Assembly: GCA_032716605.1 (NCBI GenBank)
Contig: CM064509.1
Coordinates: 36,910,381 to 36,974,380, forward strand
Length of the DNA: 64,000 nt
Direction: 5' to 3'
Origin: Paralithodes platypus
Taxonomy: Eukaryota; Arthropoda; Malacostraca; Decapoda; Lithodidae
The notes under the pieces were generated by a model. That model did no database searches. It was not told the origin of the DNA and was given only the letters and a program-made list of their open reading frames with translations. A program made the translations under genes and the position numbers. Shown piece by piece: positions 21,531 through 31,654 of the stretch (position 1 is its first letter; each line of letters opens with the position of its first letter).

Positions 21531-22556
21531 TATAACCCCATCAGTCACTTCACGCATGCCATCGATGATACACGCCTTTTTCTGTGTTCCGTGAGTGCCT
21601 GTTTTTCTGCCCCTTCTCTTCAACTATGTGAGAGGGAGCCTTTTCAGGCTGTTGAGGTTTTAGAAGGATGTTTCAGTTATGTAGGCAGCACTTTTTCGGG
21701 TTTTAAGGCATGTCTTTGGTGTGTGCGTAGTGCTGGAGACATTTGAATATCATTGTTTACTTCGGAGGTGGATGGTCCTCAGCGCCGTGTAGCGGTCGTT
21801 GAGTGTACTATTTCTACCCTACGTTTTTCAAGGGTTTTTCACTTTTTAGTCATCCTTAACGTAAGTTGAGGGGGATGTATGCAATTCCGCGTGATGCATT
21901 GTGTTTCTATCTCTTTTTCATGTTTTTTGTTTATTTGTTTTTCATATGACTTAGTGTCGATGTTTTACAAAACTTTGGCATGTGGTTTCTTAGAATTAAT
22001 TTTTGGTGAGTGCATAGGGCAGTGGTCTTCATTGCGCGGCTCGCGAGTCAGTGGCGGCTCGCAATGACCTGATTGGCGGCTCACAAGAGAGGAGGAGAGA
22101 GAGAGAGACCCACAACAATATGTAATTTAGTTCCTATATAAAAAAAAATCTGCTTATCCTTGTGGGTTATTTGTCTTATGCCTATGGTTTATGATGCAGC
22201 TATTTTGTGAGCACATACACTTGTGAATCTACATTTTCAACTATGAATATTCTGAAGAGGAAACAGATAAATAGAGTCACTAGTACACCTCTGGATATCC
22301 TAACAAGAATAGCAATGCCAAATTACAAGTACAGCATGAAGAAAGTAGAGCTGGCTCATTTCCGGTCATCACAACATTAAATGAAAGTATTTATGTTTTA
22401 AATTTATATTAATAGGCCTAAAGTCAATCATTTCAATCTAATTTAATTTTACTAAAGAATTTCAATATAATAATTGTTACTAGTCTTCTTTTATAAATCT
22501 GTGGCTATGGAAACCCACAAAAATGGCTTCGCAGTTTATGAGTTAATATAAAGATA
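21531..22556. other. unassigned sequence, one short transposase-like tail
   Basis: Around 22220-22375 a stretch reads in one frame as FVSTYTCESTFSTMNI with FEEETDK-like and LRIAMPNYKYSMKKVELA-like downstream parts. The CES(T/A)FS(T/N)M motif is typical of the C-terminal dimerisation domain of hAT transposases or of SCAND3/ZBED5-type hAT-derived proteins, so this is probably a hAT-derived fragment. Otherwise AT-rich with no supported frame. Confidence 0.35.
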
Positions 22557-23042
22557 TTAACATGTAACGGCAATAAAACAAGTGGGAATGTATTTGGGGG
22601 GTGAAAAAGACAAAGTATTGCCGACTGGTTCATTTATGAGGAGAGCCGACACGGCGCACACCCTCCCCCTCTCACTTATCGATCCACACTGACGTCTTGC
22701 AAGTGAAGTCTCTTTCTTGCTACAATCCATACATGCCTCCCCTTTGACCTTGAAACCGGGTGGGGAATATTGGCGCGGAAAATAAACCGATAAACATGGG
22801 AATAAGAGGAAAAAAAGGTGATAGTTGAAGGGGAGGGGAGGCCGGGGGGGGGGGGGGTTGGACACATGTGGAGGAGTGATAGGAGGTAGGGATTGGAATG
22901 ATCTCACTTAATCACATATTCCTTGGTTTTGAGTGCCACTGGGGTCTTTTTTAAGGCTTTTCTTAGACCTTGGATCTTAAGAGTCCCGTCGCCTTCGCCC
23001 AGTAAAACCTCTTAAGAGTCTCGACGGCTTTCCCGGGTTAAG
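22557..23042 (+). repeat. family D-related repeat, copy 2
   Basis: Matches the interior of the 20659-21302 element from the AAGTGGGAA and GGTGAAAA words to CTTGGTTTTGAG. It ends with an inverted CCCGGG motif followed by TTAA (TTTCCCGGGTTAA at about 23030-23042), with the word CTCTTAAGAGTC upstream. The left TTAA boundary is uncertain. Confidence 0.5.
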
Positions 23043-23554
23043 GATGTACCTCATAAGGTTTTTAACATTATGTCTACACTGTCTACGGGTTCTGTATTGG
23101 TATGCCGATGCTTCATACCCATATCATGTGAATAAAGAATATTAAGTGATGTTTTCAGCCAGCCATGCCATGCTTTCTGTTTTTTGTTTTTAAATAATTT
23201 ACGATAAACTTTATCTTTCCCATGTTGGTGTGCCCTTCCATGGTCGACATGACCTATTAGTTTTACCTGCCTGTACATTATAGATCTTAAACTGATACAC
23301 TTGTGACTATAATTTCTTAATATGCACCATACAGTTACGCACTTTTTCTTAATAAACTACATGTTTATTTGTGTCTTTTCTTGGTTATCTACTTTTGCTT
23401 AGGCTTAGTTTTTGTAGTTTATTGGATGTCCGCCTCCAATGTGGGACTCAAGTCCGACTTTGGAAACATAGAGACTGCTACTAAATTGGGAGGCTTAACG
23501 ACCAATCCCCTGGTCATCCTATCTAACTGATTACTTGATACTTAGATGGTGTTA
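23043..23554. other. unassigned sequence
   Basis: No supported frame. A partial repeat of the GAGACTGCTACTAAATTGGG word seen at 20631 and 23815 occurs near 23470. Confidence 0.35.
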
Positions 23555-23840
23555 TAGAGAGTGGCGCGGCCTCATAGAAAATGGAGCATGGCCGGAGGTG
23601 AGCAGCTAGATTTAATGGGTAACTATAAAAATGTTCTCCTTCGCTATCCTAATTTCTTTTCCTTCTTTAGTCATCTCGGAGGGAGTGTGTACAACGTGCC
23701 TAGTAGTTAATTGAAGTGCAACTCTAGAGATTATTGGGACTTCGCGCTAGTACCAATAAATCGGCCTGCTCTGGTAGCGGGTGAGATCTTAAGCCCTACG
23801 TTGGATACTCCGAGACTGCTACCAAATAAGAGGTTTTCCT
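23555..23840 (-). repeat. inverted copy of the 20631-21530 repeat, with an intact TTAA target
   Basis: Collinear with the outer parts of 20631-21530 in reverse complement. At the point where the other copy holds a 636-bp element, this copy reads GATCTTAAGCCC with a single TTAA. Confidence 0.75.
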
Positions 23841-24324
23841 TATTTGGTTAAGAGGGAGCTTGTCAAACCTCTCATTTTATGACATTTATGATATTAATGA
23901 CACGACTTAATTCACTGTCTTGTCATAAATTATTTATGACACGCTTTTTTCCAACCCTATACTAATACAACCCTGTAGAATCATATTGTCTCATGGATAA
24001 ACAAATAAACCTTTCCTTTACTTTGGTTGCCTAACAAGTCAATATCAGAATTGAGGTTTGAAGGAACTTGATAAATATGCATCCTCTCATAAAGTTACAA
24101 TGGTACATGAATTTGTTTGTATATTACAGGTATTATAACCATTTTATACTACTGTTACCGGTACTAATTATTAGGTCCTTCAACCTTTATTATAATACAT
24201 CAGTACTTTATTGATGTTAGCTAACAATTCATACTACTGTTACTAAATGTTAGGTCCTTCAACCTTTGTTATAATACATGAGTACTTTATTGGTGTTAGG
24301 TAACAATTTGGTAACTGTTGGCAG
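23841..24324. other. AT-rich unassigned sequence
   Basis: Contains a direct duplication of about 75 bp (TTAGGTCCTTCAACCTTTRT followed by a TATAATACATCAGTACTTTATT word, near 24170 and 24250). No supported frame. Confidence 0.4.
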
Positions 24325-24483
24325 GATAAGATGTGGAGTAGCTTGACGAAGGGTGAAGCATTATACGGGGTTCAACAAGACCAAGGTCACCTTCGCTGCT
24401 CCAAGATGTTACTTGTTAAAGATCAAGTATACTTCCACTGCCTTCGGGGAGAACCTCCACCCTCCCAGGTTTGCACACTGCCA
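24325..24483 (+). CDS. candidate host exon upstream of a cyclophilin-like exon
   Basis: A 53-codon open segment bounded by an acceptor (TTGGCAG before 24325) and a strong donor (GTAAGT from 24484), both in phase 0. It encodes DKMWSSLTKGEALYG through LRGEPPPSQVCTLP. Its role is unknown. It is placed with the cyclophilin-like exon at 26091 because both are plus strand, phase-compatible and outside recognised repeats. A further piece with CNICNHTN (about 24697-24849) could be a middle exon, but its phase is unresolved. Confidence 0.35.
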
Positions 24484-25042
24484 GTAAGTTCAATATCAGT
24501 TTTACCTTTTATTATATCATTAACAATGTGAGTATCAAGAATATTTACATACAATGGTTTAACATCCCTTTCCATTACATTGTTATGGTTCAGATGGGGT
24601 TGAGACTTCAGAAGTTGGAGTGTAGTATAGTTAAGTCCTGCCTTAACACAGTCCCATTATGTCATTACTGTGGCTGATGTTGGCATAGTGCTAACAGTGC
24701 CTCAGCAAGACTCATCAAAGTCCACCTGCAATATCTGCAACCACACCAATCTCAACAGTCTTACAAGACAATACCATAACAAGATTTTAGTGTATTATGA
24801 TGACCGTTGGGTCCGTACTTGCGCCACTCATGCCTTATGGAACACACAGTAGGATTATGTGCAGCATATTCTTTATCCTCCACTAAATATGAAGGCCCCC
24901 TTACTCCCAAAGTGGGGGGGGGGGATGACTGTGGAGAATTCTTTGCATCTCAGCCTCCTGAGCTTATAACTTTAGCTAGGGAACCCACAGAAAGCTGCAC
25001 ACTGGCAGCATGATATGAAGGACTTGTGCAGAGAACTAATAG

Positions 25043-25276
25043 TTAACCCTTTCGCACACAAGTACGTGATATGCGCCCTTCCTGGGATACCTAAAAACCG
25101 TTGTGACCATCAGTATTGTTTAGAAACCTTAAGTTGAGTTACTTAAGAGGAATCCTCTGTAGTTGTCTTTGAGCGAGCTGTGGGTTGAAAACAAATTTTT
25201 GGAGAGGTAATTATGAGAATAAGATCATTCTATTTCTGATTACTAAATGGCAACCTCCGGTGCATGAAAGGGTTAA
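25043..25276 (-). mobile_element. TTAA-flanked MITE, family A, diverged inverted copy
   Basis: TTAA at 25043-25046 and 25273-25276, element 226 bp. In reverse complement it aligns end to end with the other family A copies (shared ATAATTACCTCTCCAAAA and CTCAAAGACAACT words) but with many substitutions, so it is the oldest copy seen. Confidence 0.75.
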
Positions 25277-26004
25277 TTGGAGGAATGATTATAATTGCTA
25301 GGATAATTATGTTGAGAGATCCTAGTTTTATAAGTATTAAGAGTGGGCTGTTAACTTTACGGGAAGGAAGATGATGCCGCTATTAGATGCTGTGGGATAT
25401 ATGTGGTATTTTAGGTTATGGCTGCCTCTTGTAAATTGTGTATTTGTAGGATGGAAGTACATGTCTTTGTCTATGTCCACTAAGTGGTTTGTAAGTTCGT
25501 AAAATATTTATCTGTGTATATGATTTCTTCTTATATATGTGTGTCCAGTTTACTACATACGAGTAATAATAACAATACTCTCACTACTACTAAAAATGAT
25601 AATAGTAATATAGCTGATGGTAAAAATAATAAAGACAATAATATTAATATTAATAATAACAATACATATACTGAGAAAGAGGTTAAGTACAAAAGCAACA
25701 GCTGCCTTTACTGAGGTCATATCGTTCATGTTTTTTGTATTAGTTTTATTTGACATAATGATAAATGATGTATTAATAACTGTATTTATATTATTATTTC
25801 ACTATACAGTATATGTAGTTTTTATAAATATTTAATATAATAATTGCTATTAGCATAATTCATGGACACGGAACACGATCCATCTATTAATACTGACCCC
25901 ACCAATCAGACTTATTCATGAATGTACCCCCCTCCCTACTGCCCCTTCCCCATACCCCTCCTGCCATGATGGAAATTGTGGAAAATGGTTTGGTGTATGT
26001 AATT
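25277..26004. other. AT-rich sequence with ATA/ATT microsatellite
   Basis: A low-complexity AAT-type run lies at 25560-25670. Short Asn- or Ile-rich frames over it are low-complexity products. Nothing else is recognised. Confidence 0.45.
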
Positions 26005-26056
26005 GGCCTGATGAAGCTATATGCCAAACTTTGTCAATAAAGTACTCCTCCTCAGA
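26005..26056 (+). ncRNA. degenerate hammerhead-like motif (Penelope-like type)
   Basis: Contains CTGATGA at 26008-26014, then CCAAAC and TTTGTC at 26031-26035, matching the better-preserved motif at 30334-30361. The catalytic GAAA has lost its G, so self-cleavage is not expected. It lies in the candidate intron just before the cyclophilin-like exon. Confidence 0.35.
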
Positions 26057-26090
26057 TGGAGCTTGTATAATTGTATTGTTTGTGTTGCAG

Positions 26091-26612
26091 GTGAGTGAAG
26101 TGTTGGGCTTGGTGGAGCCTTCCTCCATCCTGACCTTCTTGGACCTGGCTTGGGGAGGGTCAACAAGAGGAAGGGTCCACATCAGGTTAAGGTCTAACAA
26201 CACCCTGGCAACACAGTTTATGTTGCTGTGTACCGGCCAGCGTGGACACTCATACCGTAACACTGTACTACTGAAAGTGTGGGACAAAGGTATGCCATAT
26301 GAGTGTGTGGCAGGTGGTGACTACCAGTACAACAATGGTAAGGGAGGAGCCTCACTACTGACTCACTCTAGAAAAGAGAAAGAGTACCCTAAGTCACCCA
26401 AGGCAGGGACAGTGTTTTCATGGTATAAGCAACAACATAAAGAGAAGTGTTCCCAGTTTAATATCAGCATCAAAGACCTTGTTGATCGTCAAGCATGGCC
26501 TTTGGTCTTTGGTGATGTTGATAGTGGTATGGAGGTGGTGAAGGCAGCAGTCAACCACAGTAACATAAGAGATGTGACTGTGGTTGACTGTGGTGTTGTA
26601 CTGTCTCTATAG
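26091..26612 (+). CDS. divergent cyclophilin-like (peptidyl-prolyl isomerase fold) exon
   Basis: An open frame of 174 codons follows an acceptor (TGTGTTGCAG ending 26090) and ends at a stop at 26612. It shows cyclophilin landmarks: FLDLAWGGSTRGRVHIRL, an FMLLCTGQRGHSY segment, VAGGDYQYNNGKGG and the C-terminal LVFGDVDSGMEVVKAA. Catalytic residues appear changed: the F-x-R-x-IP stretch reads LLKVWDKGMP, so isomerase activity is doubtful. It is probably the last exon of a host gene, with upstream exons only tentatively seen at 24325. It could also be a pseudogene. Confidence 0.55.
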   Translation: MSEVLGLVEPSSILTFLDLAWGGSTRGRVHIRLRSNNTLATQFMLLCTGQRGHSYRNTVLLKVWDKGMPYECVAGGDYQYNNGKGGASLLTHSRKEKEYPKSPKAGTVFSWYKQQHKEKCSQFNISIKDLVDRQAWPLVFGDVDSGMEVVKAAVNHSNIRDVTVVDCGVVLSL

Positions 26613-26911
26613 TTATTGTTGATACCATAATACACTTCAGTATATCCAAATATTATTAATCTTGACCTTTAATGTTAACACCTTCAACACAATGATGTAA
26701 TTTTCATCTTATTCTGGAGCGCGTTCAGTCTACCCAAACACACAAACGGGATAGCTCTACTGAACGTGATCGCCTCTGATTCGACGAATCACGTTTGTGT
26801 TGTTTGCAATCAGACGGCGATCACGCTAACACTCCCTGGAGGTGACTAGTGAAGCTATCATAACAGTAGGCCTAAATCTCACCTCGACATAATATTATCA
26901 TAATTAAGCTT
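26613..26911. other. unassigned intergenic sequence
   Basis: AT-rich. GCGTTCAGTCTACCC near 26711 recurs inverted near 30060 (GGGTAGACTGAACGC), marking a short dispersed repeat. No supported frame. Confidence 0.35.
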
Positions 26912-27781
26912 AATTCGCTTAACTCTTTTAAGTATCCTGGGCAGTGTGTTGAGTAAAGATGGGACTATGGATGAAGAGGTGCGGGAGATGGTACAACAGG
27001 GGAAGAGGGTTGTAGGAACGCTAAAAGCAGTAACAAGAAATAGGGTGGTCAGTATGGAAGTGAAGAAGTCCTTGCATGACAGTGTGGTAATCCCGACACT
27101 GACTTACGGAAGTGAAGCATGGACGTTGGTTGAGAAACTCAGACCAAGAGTGAGAGCAGTGGAAATGAATTACTTAACCCCTTCAGACTCATATGACACA
27201 GAGGTTGCCAGATTAGCAATAAGATATAGAGTTCTCTCACTCTTATAATTACCTCTCCAAAATTAGTTTTCTGCCCACAGCTAACTCAAAGACAACTGCA
27301 GAGGTAGAAGTAACTAAACTAAAGGTTTCTAAATACCCCTGATGGTAACAAAGGCTTTAAAGTATCCCTACTCGGCTCAAAATCGCGTCATATGTCGGAG
27401 AGGGTTAAAGAGTGCGTGCGGAGTTACATGGAGGGATAGACAGACTAATGAGGAAGTAAGAAGGAGGTGTGGTGTGGAGGTAGATGTGCTGGAAAGTGTG
27501 AAAAGGAACAACTTGAGATGGTTCGGCCATATGGAACGTATGGAAAGCGAGAGAATAACTAAGAGGGTGTACGAGAGCGAGGTGGAGGGAGAGAGAGGGA
27601 GAGGTAGACCGAATATGAGGTGGAAGGATGGAGTGAGGAACTACATGAACGAAGGCGGTGCTGGTTGGGGGGAGGGGCGTCGACTGACTGGGGACAGAGG
27701 TGCATGGGGGCGGTTCGTTCGTGGCCACCCCTTCGGGGATCACGGCGTCAGGCAATAGATAGATAGATAGATAGAATTCGC
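26912..27781 (+). mobile_element. LINE family D, copy 1, with AATTCGC target duplication
   Basis: The 7-bp duplication AATTCGC is at 26912-26918 and 27775-27781. The element (26919-27774) is heavily 5' truncated and has a GATA tandem tail at its 3' end. Read in two frames it encodes the post-RT domain with LTYGSEAWTLVE, GVTWRDRQTNEEVRRR and RWFGHMERMESER. It is interrupted by a family A MITE at 27178-27404. The uninterrupted paralogue is at 37854-38820. Confidence 0.85.
27174..27408 (+). mobile_element. TTAA-flanked MITE, family A, copy 2, inside LINE-D
   Basis: Element 27178-27404 (227 bp), TTAA at 27174-27177 and 27405-27408. The related LINE at 38456-38459 has the same context (GAAATTAATTAC then a single TTAA then GGAGTGCGTGC), so filled and empty target sites are both visible and TTAA duplication is demonstrated. 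Confidence 0.92.
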
Positions 27782-28332
27782 CTCCCTCCATGTTATTTAT
27801 GTGTTGCAATCTCAATTATAAGGTGGCACACCTATAGAAATCATAGTTATCATGACCATTTTGCTATATATAACATAAAACAAGCAGCTTGGAGCGCAAG
27901 TCTCACAGCTACTTCGTCAGGCCTTCAGTGCGGTAAGCGTAGCCTAGTTGGTAACGACTTCGCTTTTAAATCCGTAAGCCTACTCGCAAGGGTTCGAGGC
28001 TCGATGAGTTATCGTGCTTTTTGTTTTTTTTGCAGTTTTTATTTGATTTGTATCGTTTTAATTATATTGGTAATGTTACTATGCCAATTAGGTATTGTAA
28101 TGGGTTATAACTTACTGTACAGGTTTTTGAGCGTTTGTCTATATTATTGATTGATTATTATGTTTTTTGATGCGGTTTGTATTTCATTTTTATAGTTATA
28201 TATCGGTAATGTTACAGTTGTTACTATGCCAATTGAATAATAGCCTATATTTTAACGGGTTATAGCCTAACTTGCTGTACAGGATTTTTGGCGCCTGTCT
28301 ATATTATTGATCGATTACTCTATTTACATTTC
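27782..28332. other. unassigned sequence with a possible tRNA-like motif
   Basis: At about 27927-28010 a box-A-like TAGCCTAGTTGG is followed about 40 bp later by a box-B-like GGGTTCGAGGC, suggesting a SINE head or tRNA relic. No good cloverleaf was folded. The rest is AT-rich with two related ATATTATTGATYGATTA blocks (28140, 28300). Confidence 0.3.
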
Positions 28333-28761
28333 TTAACCCTTAAAGATCAGCGGCGGACTTAAGTCCGCCTCCAATTTGCAGCAAGTTAGGAGCATTATTA
28401 AAGCTTTTAAAGGGTTAAAATCGAGTGCAAATGGCCGGGAGCACAGCGGGCCAGACAGCCGACTCCCAGGGCTTACCACCGCCCATTAACTCATGTTCCC
28501 TGTGTTCTCGAGAGGCCGGCAGTGTAGCCAGTAGTGAGCATAGCTGGGAAAAATATGCCGCTATATGGTAAACTTCCATGTTACTGGTATCACTGTATGA
28601 GAACCACGAGTGCTACGTTGCTCGTTCTGGTCTCATTTTGAAGTTTTTAGCGCCTAGTCTTTTGCTGAATACATTTATGTTCATGCAGATACTTGATTTA
28701 TCATTCAGGAGGGCCTGAATATGCCCAAATAAGCCCAAAAACCCCACACGACAAGGGTTAA
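28333..28761. mobile_element. possible TTAA-flanked element, family E (421 bp)
   Basis: TTAA at 28333-28336 and 28758-28761, with short CCCTT inverted ends. It contains the palindrome GGCGGACTTAAGTCCGCC, a word also seen in the piggyBac-like element. The inverted ends are very short, so this is tentative. Confidence 0.4.
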
Positions 28762-28900
28762 ACAAACAATTTCTGAGGCATAATTGCATCGAAGTATGAT
28801 AAGTCAGTTAAGCTATGTTTAGTAAGGTAGCCTACCCACGCTATAGTTAAATTTTCAAAGGTAATCTAATGGTTAAAATATAATATTAATGAACCTTTCA

Positions 28901-29394
28901 TTAACCCTTAACCAACGGCGCACGACATCTGTCGAGTTAAATAAATTTGGACTATGTGGCGGTGCACGACATCTGTCGAGTGCCATTTTCAGCACGTAAT
29001 GTTGCTGAGAGAGAGAGCTTAGCGGTGGGACGAGCGTAGTAACCTTATGACCGCTCCCCACGACCACCGCGGGTGTACTGAACTGTATTCTACCTTCCTC
29101 CCCCTCCTTTCACTCGCTACACAGGGAATTATGTACATAAATTATCTTATTTTAGGTTTTTTGCACTTGCACTCGGGTTGCACGATCGTTGCAAAAAAAC
29201 CAGTGGCCGTACAAGGATGGTTCAGGTGTCATTGGAAAGCTCTGTTTACGCCCTTTCAGGGATAGATACTTGTTTTACGCTCTGGGTCTTGTTTATGCAT
29301 GAAAATGAGCACGGAAATACCCTATTTAGGGTAAAAAGCCCCCCGCTGGCCGGCACAGTGTAAAATACCCTACCACCCGCTCTTTGTGTGTTAA
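28901..29394 (+). mobile_element. TTAA-flanked element, family F, related to the 3.56-kb piggyBac-like element
   Basis: TTAA at 28901-28904 and 29391-29394. The word GCACGACATCTGTCGAGT is duplicated near the left end. The right end, inverted, reads AGCGGGTGGTAGGGTATTTT, close to the left end of the 14954-18511 element (AGCGGGTGGTAAGGTATTTT). The interior is shared with 17590-17935. No coding capacity. Confidence 0.55.
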
Positions 29395-30311
29395 TATAGG
29401 GGCTAGGCTTATACATAGCCTATAGCCTACACATAGATCGTCAGGAAAAGAAAATATGCCTATACATAGCCTACACTGCCAGAAAGAGATAATATTATAT
29501 ATACTGTCGGCTACTATTTAATTCAGCCTCTACATAGGCTACATCGTCAGGGAAAGAACAATAGCCTATATATAAACTATATAATTCAGCCTATTCATAC
29601 ATTGCCAGGAAAATAATATATACTTTTTTAATTCGCCAATAGACTAACGGAGAATTGTTTGATAATTACACAGGGAATAAAGAGATACCTTTTGCCAGAT
29701 AACGACCGTAATAACTTTGTCAACATTTCCTGGTAAGATTATAAGATATAATAGCCTGATGGTAGCCTACCGTGTCTTGAGCTTGAACAAGGATGTTGAC
29801 TGTAGCTGACAGTGTGACTACCTTAGCCAATAGCCTCTATTGATGGATAGTATTTATTTAAATGTACTGATTGAAATTAATAGACCGAAAAACCACATGT
29901 TACAGGGCCTAAAACCTTCGCAGACATCGCCAACAAAAATTGAATTTCGCGCTCACAGACACTGACCAATCAGCGACAAGAATCAATGTTTGGCTATCAA
30001 TGTCGTTCAACCTGCGCGATCATAAACAGGATTTCTCAAACAGAAACATTATTGCCTGATAGGGTAGACTGAACGCACTCCTGGTAACCATTAGATGATT
30101 CTCTGTATCCTCTACGAGTCAAAGGGGTAAATACAATTAAAACAAAACTCTCTTAATACTATAGGTTCTTCATGAGCTACATACAATTGTCTAAGTTTAT
30201 CTTGAATAAAATGCTAATAAGGTATCATCTTATTGAAGGGGTTAACAAAATATTACCCAACTCTCTTACGTTAACTCTTTGAAGGTTATGACACATTTTG
30301 ACAGAATGAAT
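29395..30311. other. AT-rich unassigned sequence
   Basis: Repeated short words around CATAGCCTAYA and CCTACACATAG at 29405-29600. No supported frame. Confidence 0.4.
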
Positions 30312-30392
30312 ATAAACACCAAATGTTAGTGACCTGAAGAAGCTATCTGCGAAACTTTGTCAATAAAGTGCTTCTCCTCATTTGGTGTTTAT
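30312..30392 (+). ncRNA. hammerhead-ribozyme-like motif in a closed stem (Penelope-like or retrozyme type)
   Basis: Perfect 14-bp arms ATAAACACCAAATG (30312-30325) and CATTTGGTGTTTAT (30379-30392) enclose CTGAAGA (30334-30340), GCGAAAC and TTTGTC. GAAAC-UUU-GUC can form the two-base-pair helix III with U3 loop typical of hammerheads in Penelope-like elements. One core base differs (CTGAAGA for CTGATGA, a tolerated position), and pairing next to the core in helices I and II is imperfect. No Penelope reverse transcriptase is in the window. Confidence 0.4.
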
Positions 30393-30966
30393 GTTATTAT
30401 ATGATCGTATGCAAGTTAAGAAAGATCAATTGGACTCAAAAGGGTAAAAGCTATCTCAATTAACCCTCCCTAATCTGAATACAATTGTTTAATAGACAGA
30501 AAACAGAAGGAAAATGTGTCATTCTATCTTCTGAGGGTTAAGTACAATTCAATTAGTTTATTTTGTCCAAACTTTTCTTGACATCCATAATTATATAGTC
30601 AAGAGGGACCAATAAATATTACCATTGTATTACAGTACTATTTATCCAATGTTCCCTTTAAAGTACCATTCTTTATAACTTTTAAATACAGTTTTGTAAT
30701 ATATGTGTTCCTTGATCCAGAGTGTATTCTTTTATTGATGATTAATTGATGTTGTTTTTTTAATTTTTACCAGCATGCACTCCCTGCTCAATAGCTGGGC
30801 TAGGGTGGGTGCCCTGATGTATCAGGGACTTCAGTGAACAGTTGCCACAAATTGTTTATGTTGAGGGATTTTAATAAATATTTGTTGTAGTATTTTTTTT
30901 GGTCTCATTACAAGCCCCAACACTCTGGGGAACATTGTTATTGAAGGCCACGCAGTTATAATACTA
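30393..30966. other. AT-rich unassigned sequence
   Basis: No supported frame. The part right of 30770 carries CAGCATGCACTCCCTGCTCAA, not recognised elsewhere. Confidence 0.35.
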
Positions 30967-31206
30967 AATAACTTACTCACTTTTTTTGGGAGTATGGGAT
31001 GAGGGAACTTGGCCCTATTTTCATAGGCAGAGTTCAATGAGAAGAAATTAGCCACCGACCTATTTCACTGTTAGGCGAAACAGAGGCAACGGGTGCGAGG
31101 AGATTGCCCAAACATTTCCACTTGCCGAGAATCAAACTCGGTCCTCCCGGTTAGAAACCGAGCGCTCTACCATGGTCGCAACAGGCCACCCCAATAACTT
31201 ACTTAC
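30967..31206 (-). mobile_element. tRNA-derived SINE with 14-bp target duplication
   Basis: Target duplication AATAACTTACTCAC at 30967-30980 and AATAACTTACTTAC at 31193-31206 (one mismatch). On the minus strand the element starts with a tRNA-like head that has a TGGTAGAGCGC box A, an anticodon-like loop TTTCTAA (TCT, arginine-like) and a GAGTTTGATTCTCGG box B. It ends in a short A tail (T run at 30981-30987). Length is about 210 bp. Confidence 0.75.
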
Positions 31207-31421
31207 TGAAACAGCAATGTGACCTATACTAAGATTATGGAGGACAGTCATAATAATGTGTAAACACAGTGTTACGAGGGGAGCCCTGGGAAAACAGATG
31301 CTCTAATAGCCTAACCCACAGCACTGTCCAAAAAGAAACGCGATAGCAAAATAACGACCATGCTGTAGCCATGCACCCAATACTGCCCACCGTACTACAC
31401 TACCCTGCAACAGACACGCTC

Positions 31422-31654
31422 TTAACCCCTTCAGACTCATATGACGCAGAGGTTACCAGATTAGCAATAAGAAATAGTTCTCTCACTCTTATAAATAACT
31501 CTCCAAAATTAGTTTTCTGCCCACAGCTAACTCAAAGACAACTGCAGAGGTTGAAGTAACTAAACTAAAGGTTTATAAATACCCCTGATGGTAACAAAGG
31601 CTTTAAAGTATCCCTAATACGCTCAAAATCGCGTCATATGTCTGAGAGGGTTAA
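31422..31654 (+). mobile_element. TTAA-flanked MITE, family A, copy 3
   Basis: Element 31426-31650 (225 bp) with TTAA at 31422-31425 and 31651-31654. The inverted ends are the best preserved of the family: CCCCTTCAGACTCATATGAC against CCCTCTCAGACATATGACGC. Confidence 0.88.

Noticed and set aside
25553..25835. Asn-rich and Ile-rich frames
   Set aside because: They result from an AAT-type low-complexity run.
27405..27815. Minus-strand frame over LINE-D, similar at 38456-38806
   Set aside because: Antisense of the LINE post-RT domain.
31113..31192. tRNA-Arg (TCT) gene on the minus strand
   Set aside because: It is the head of a SINE with a 14-bp target duplication and short A tail.
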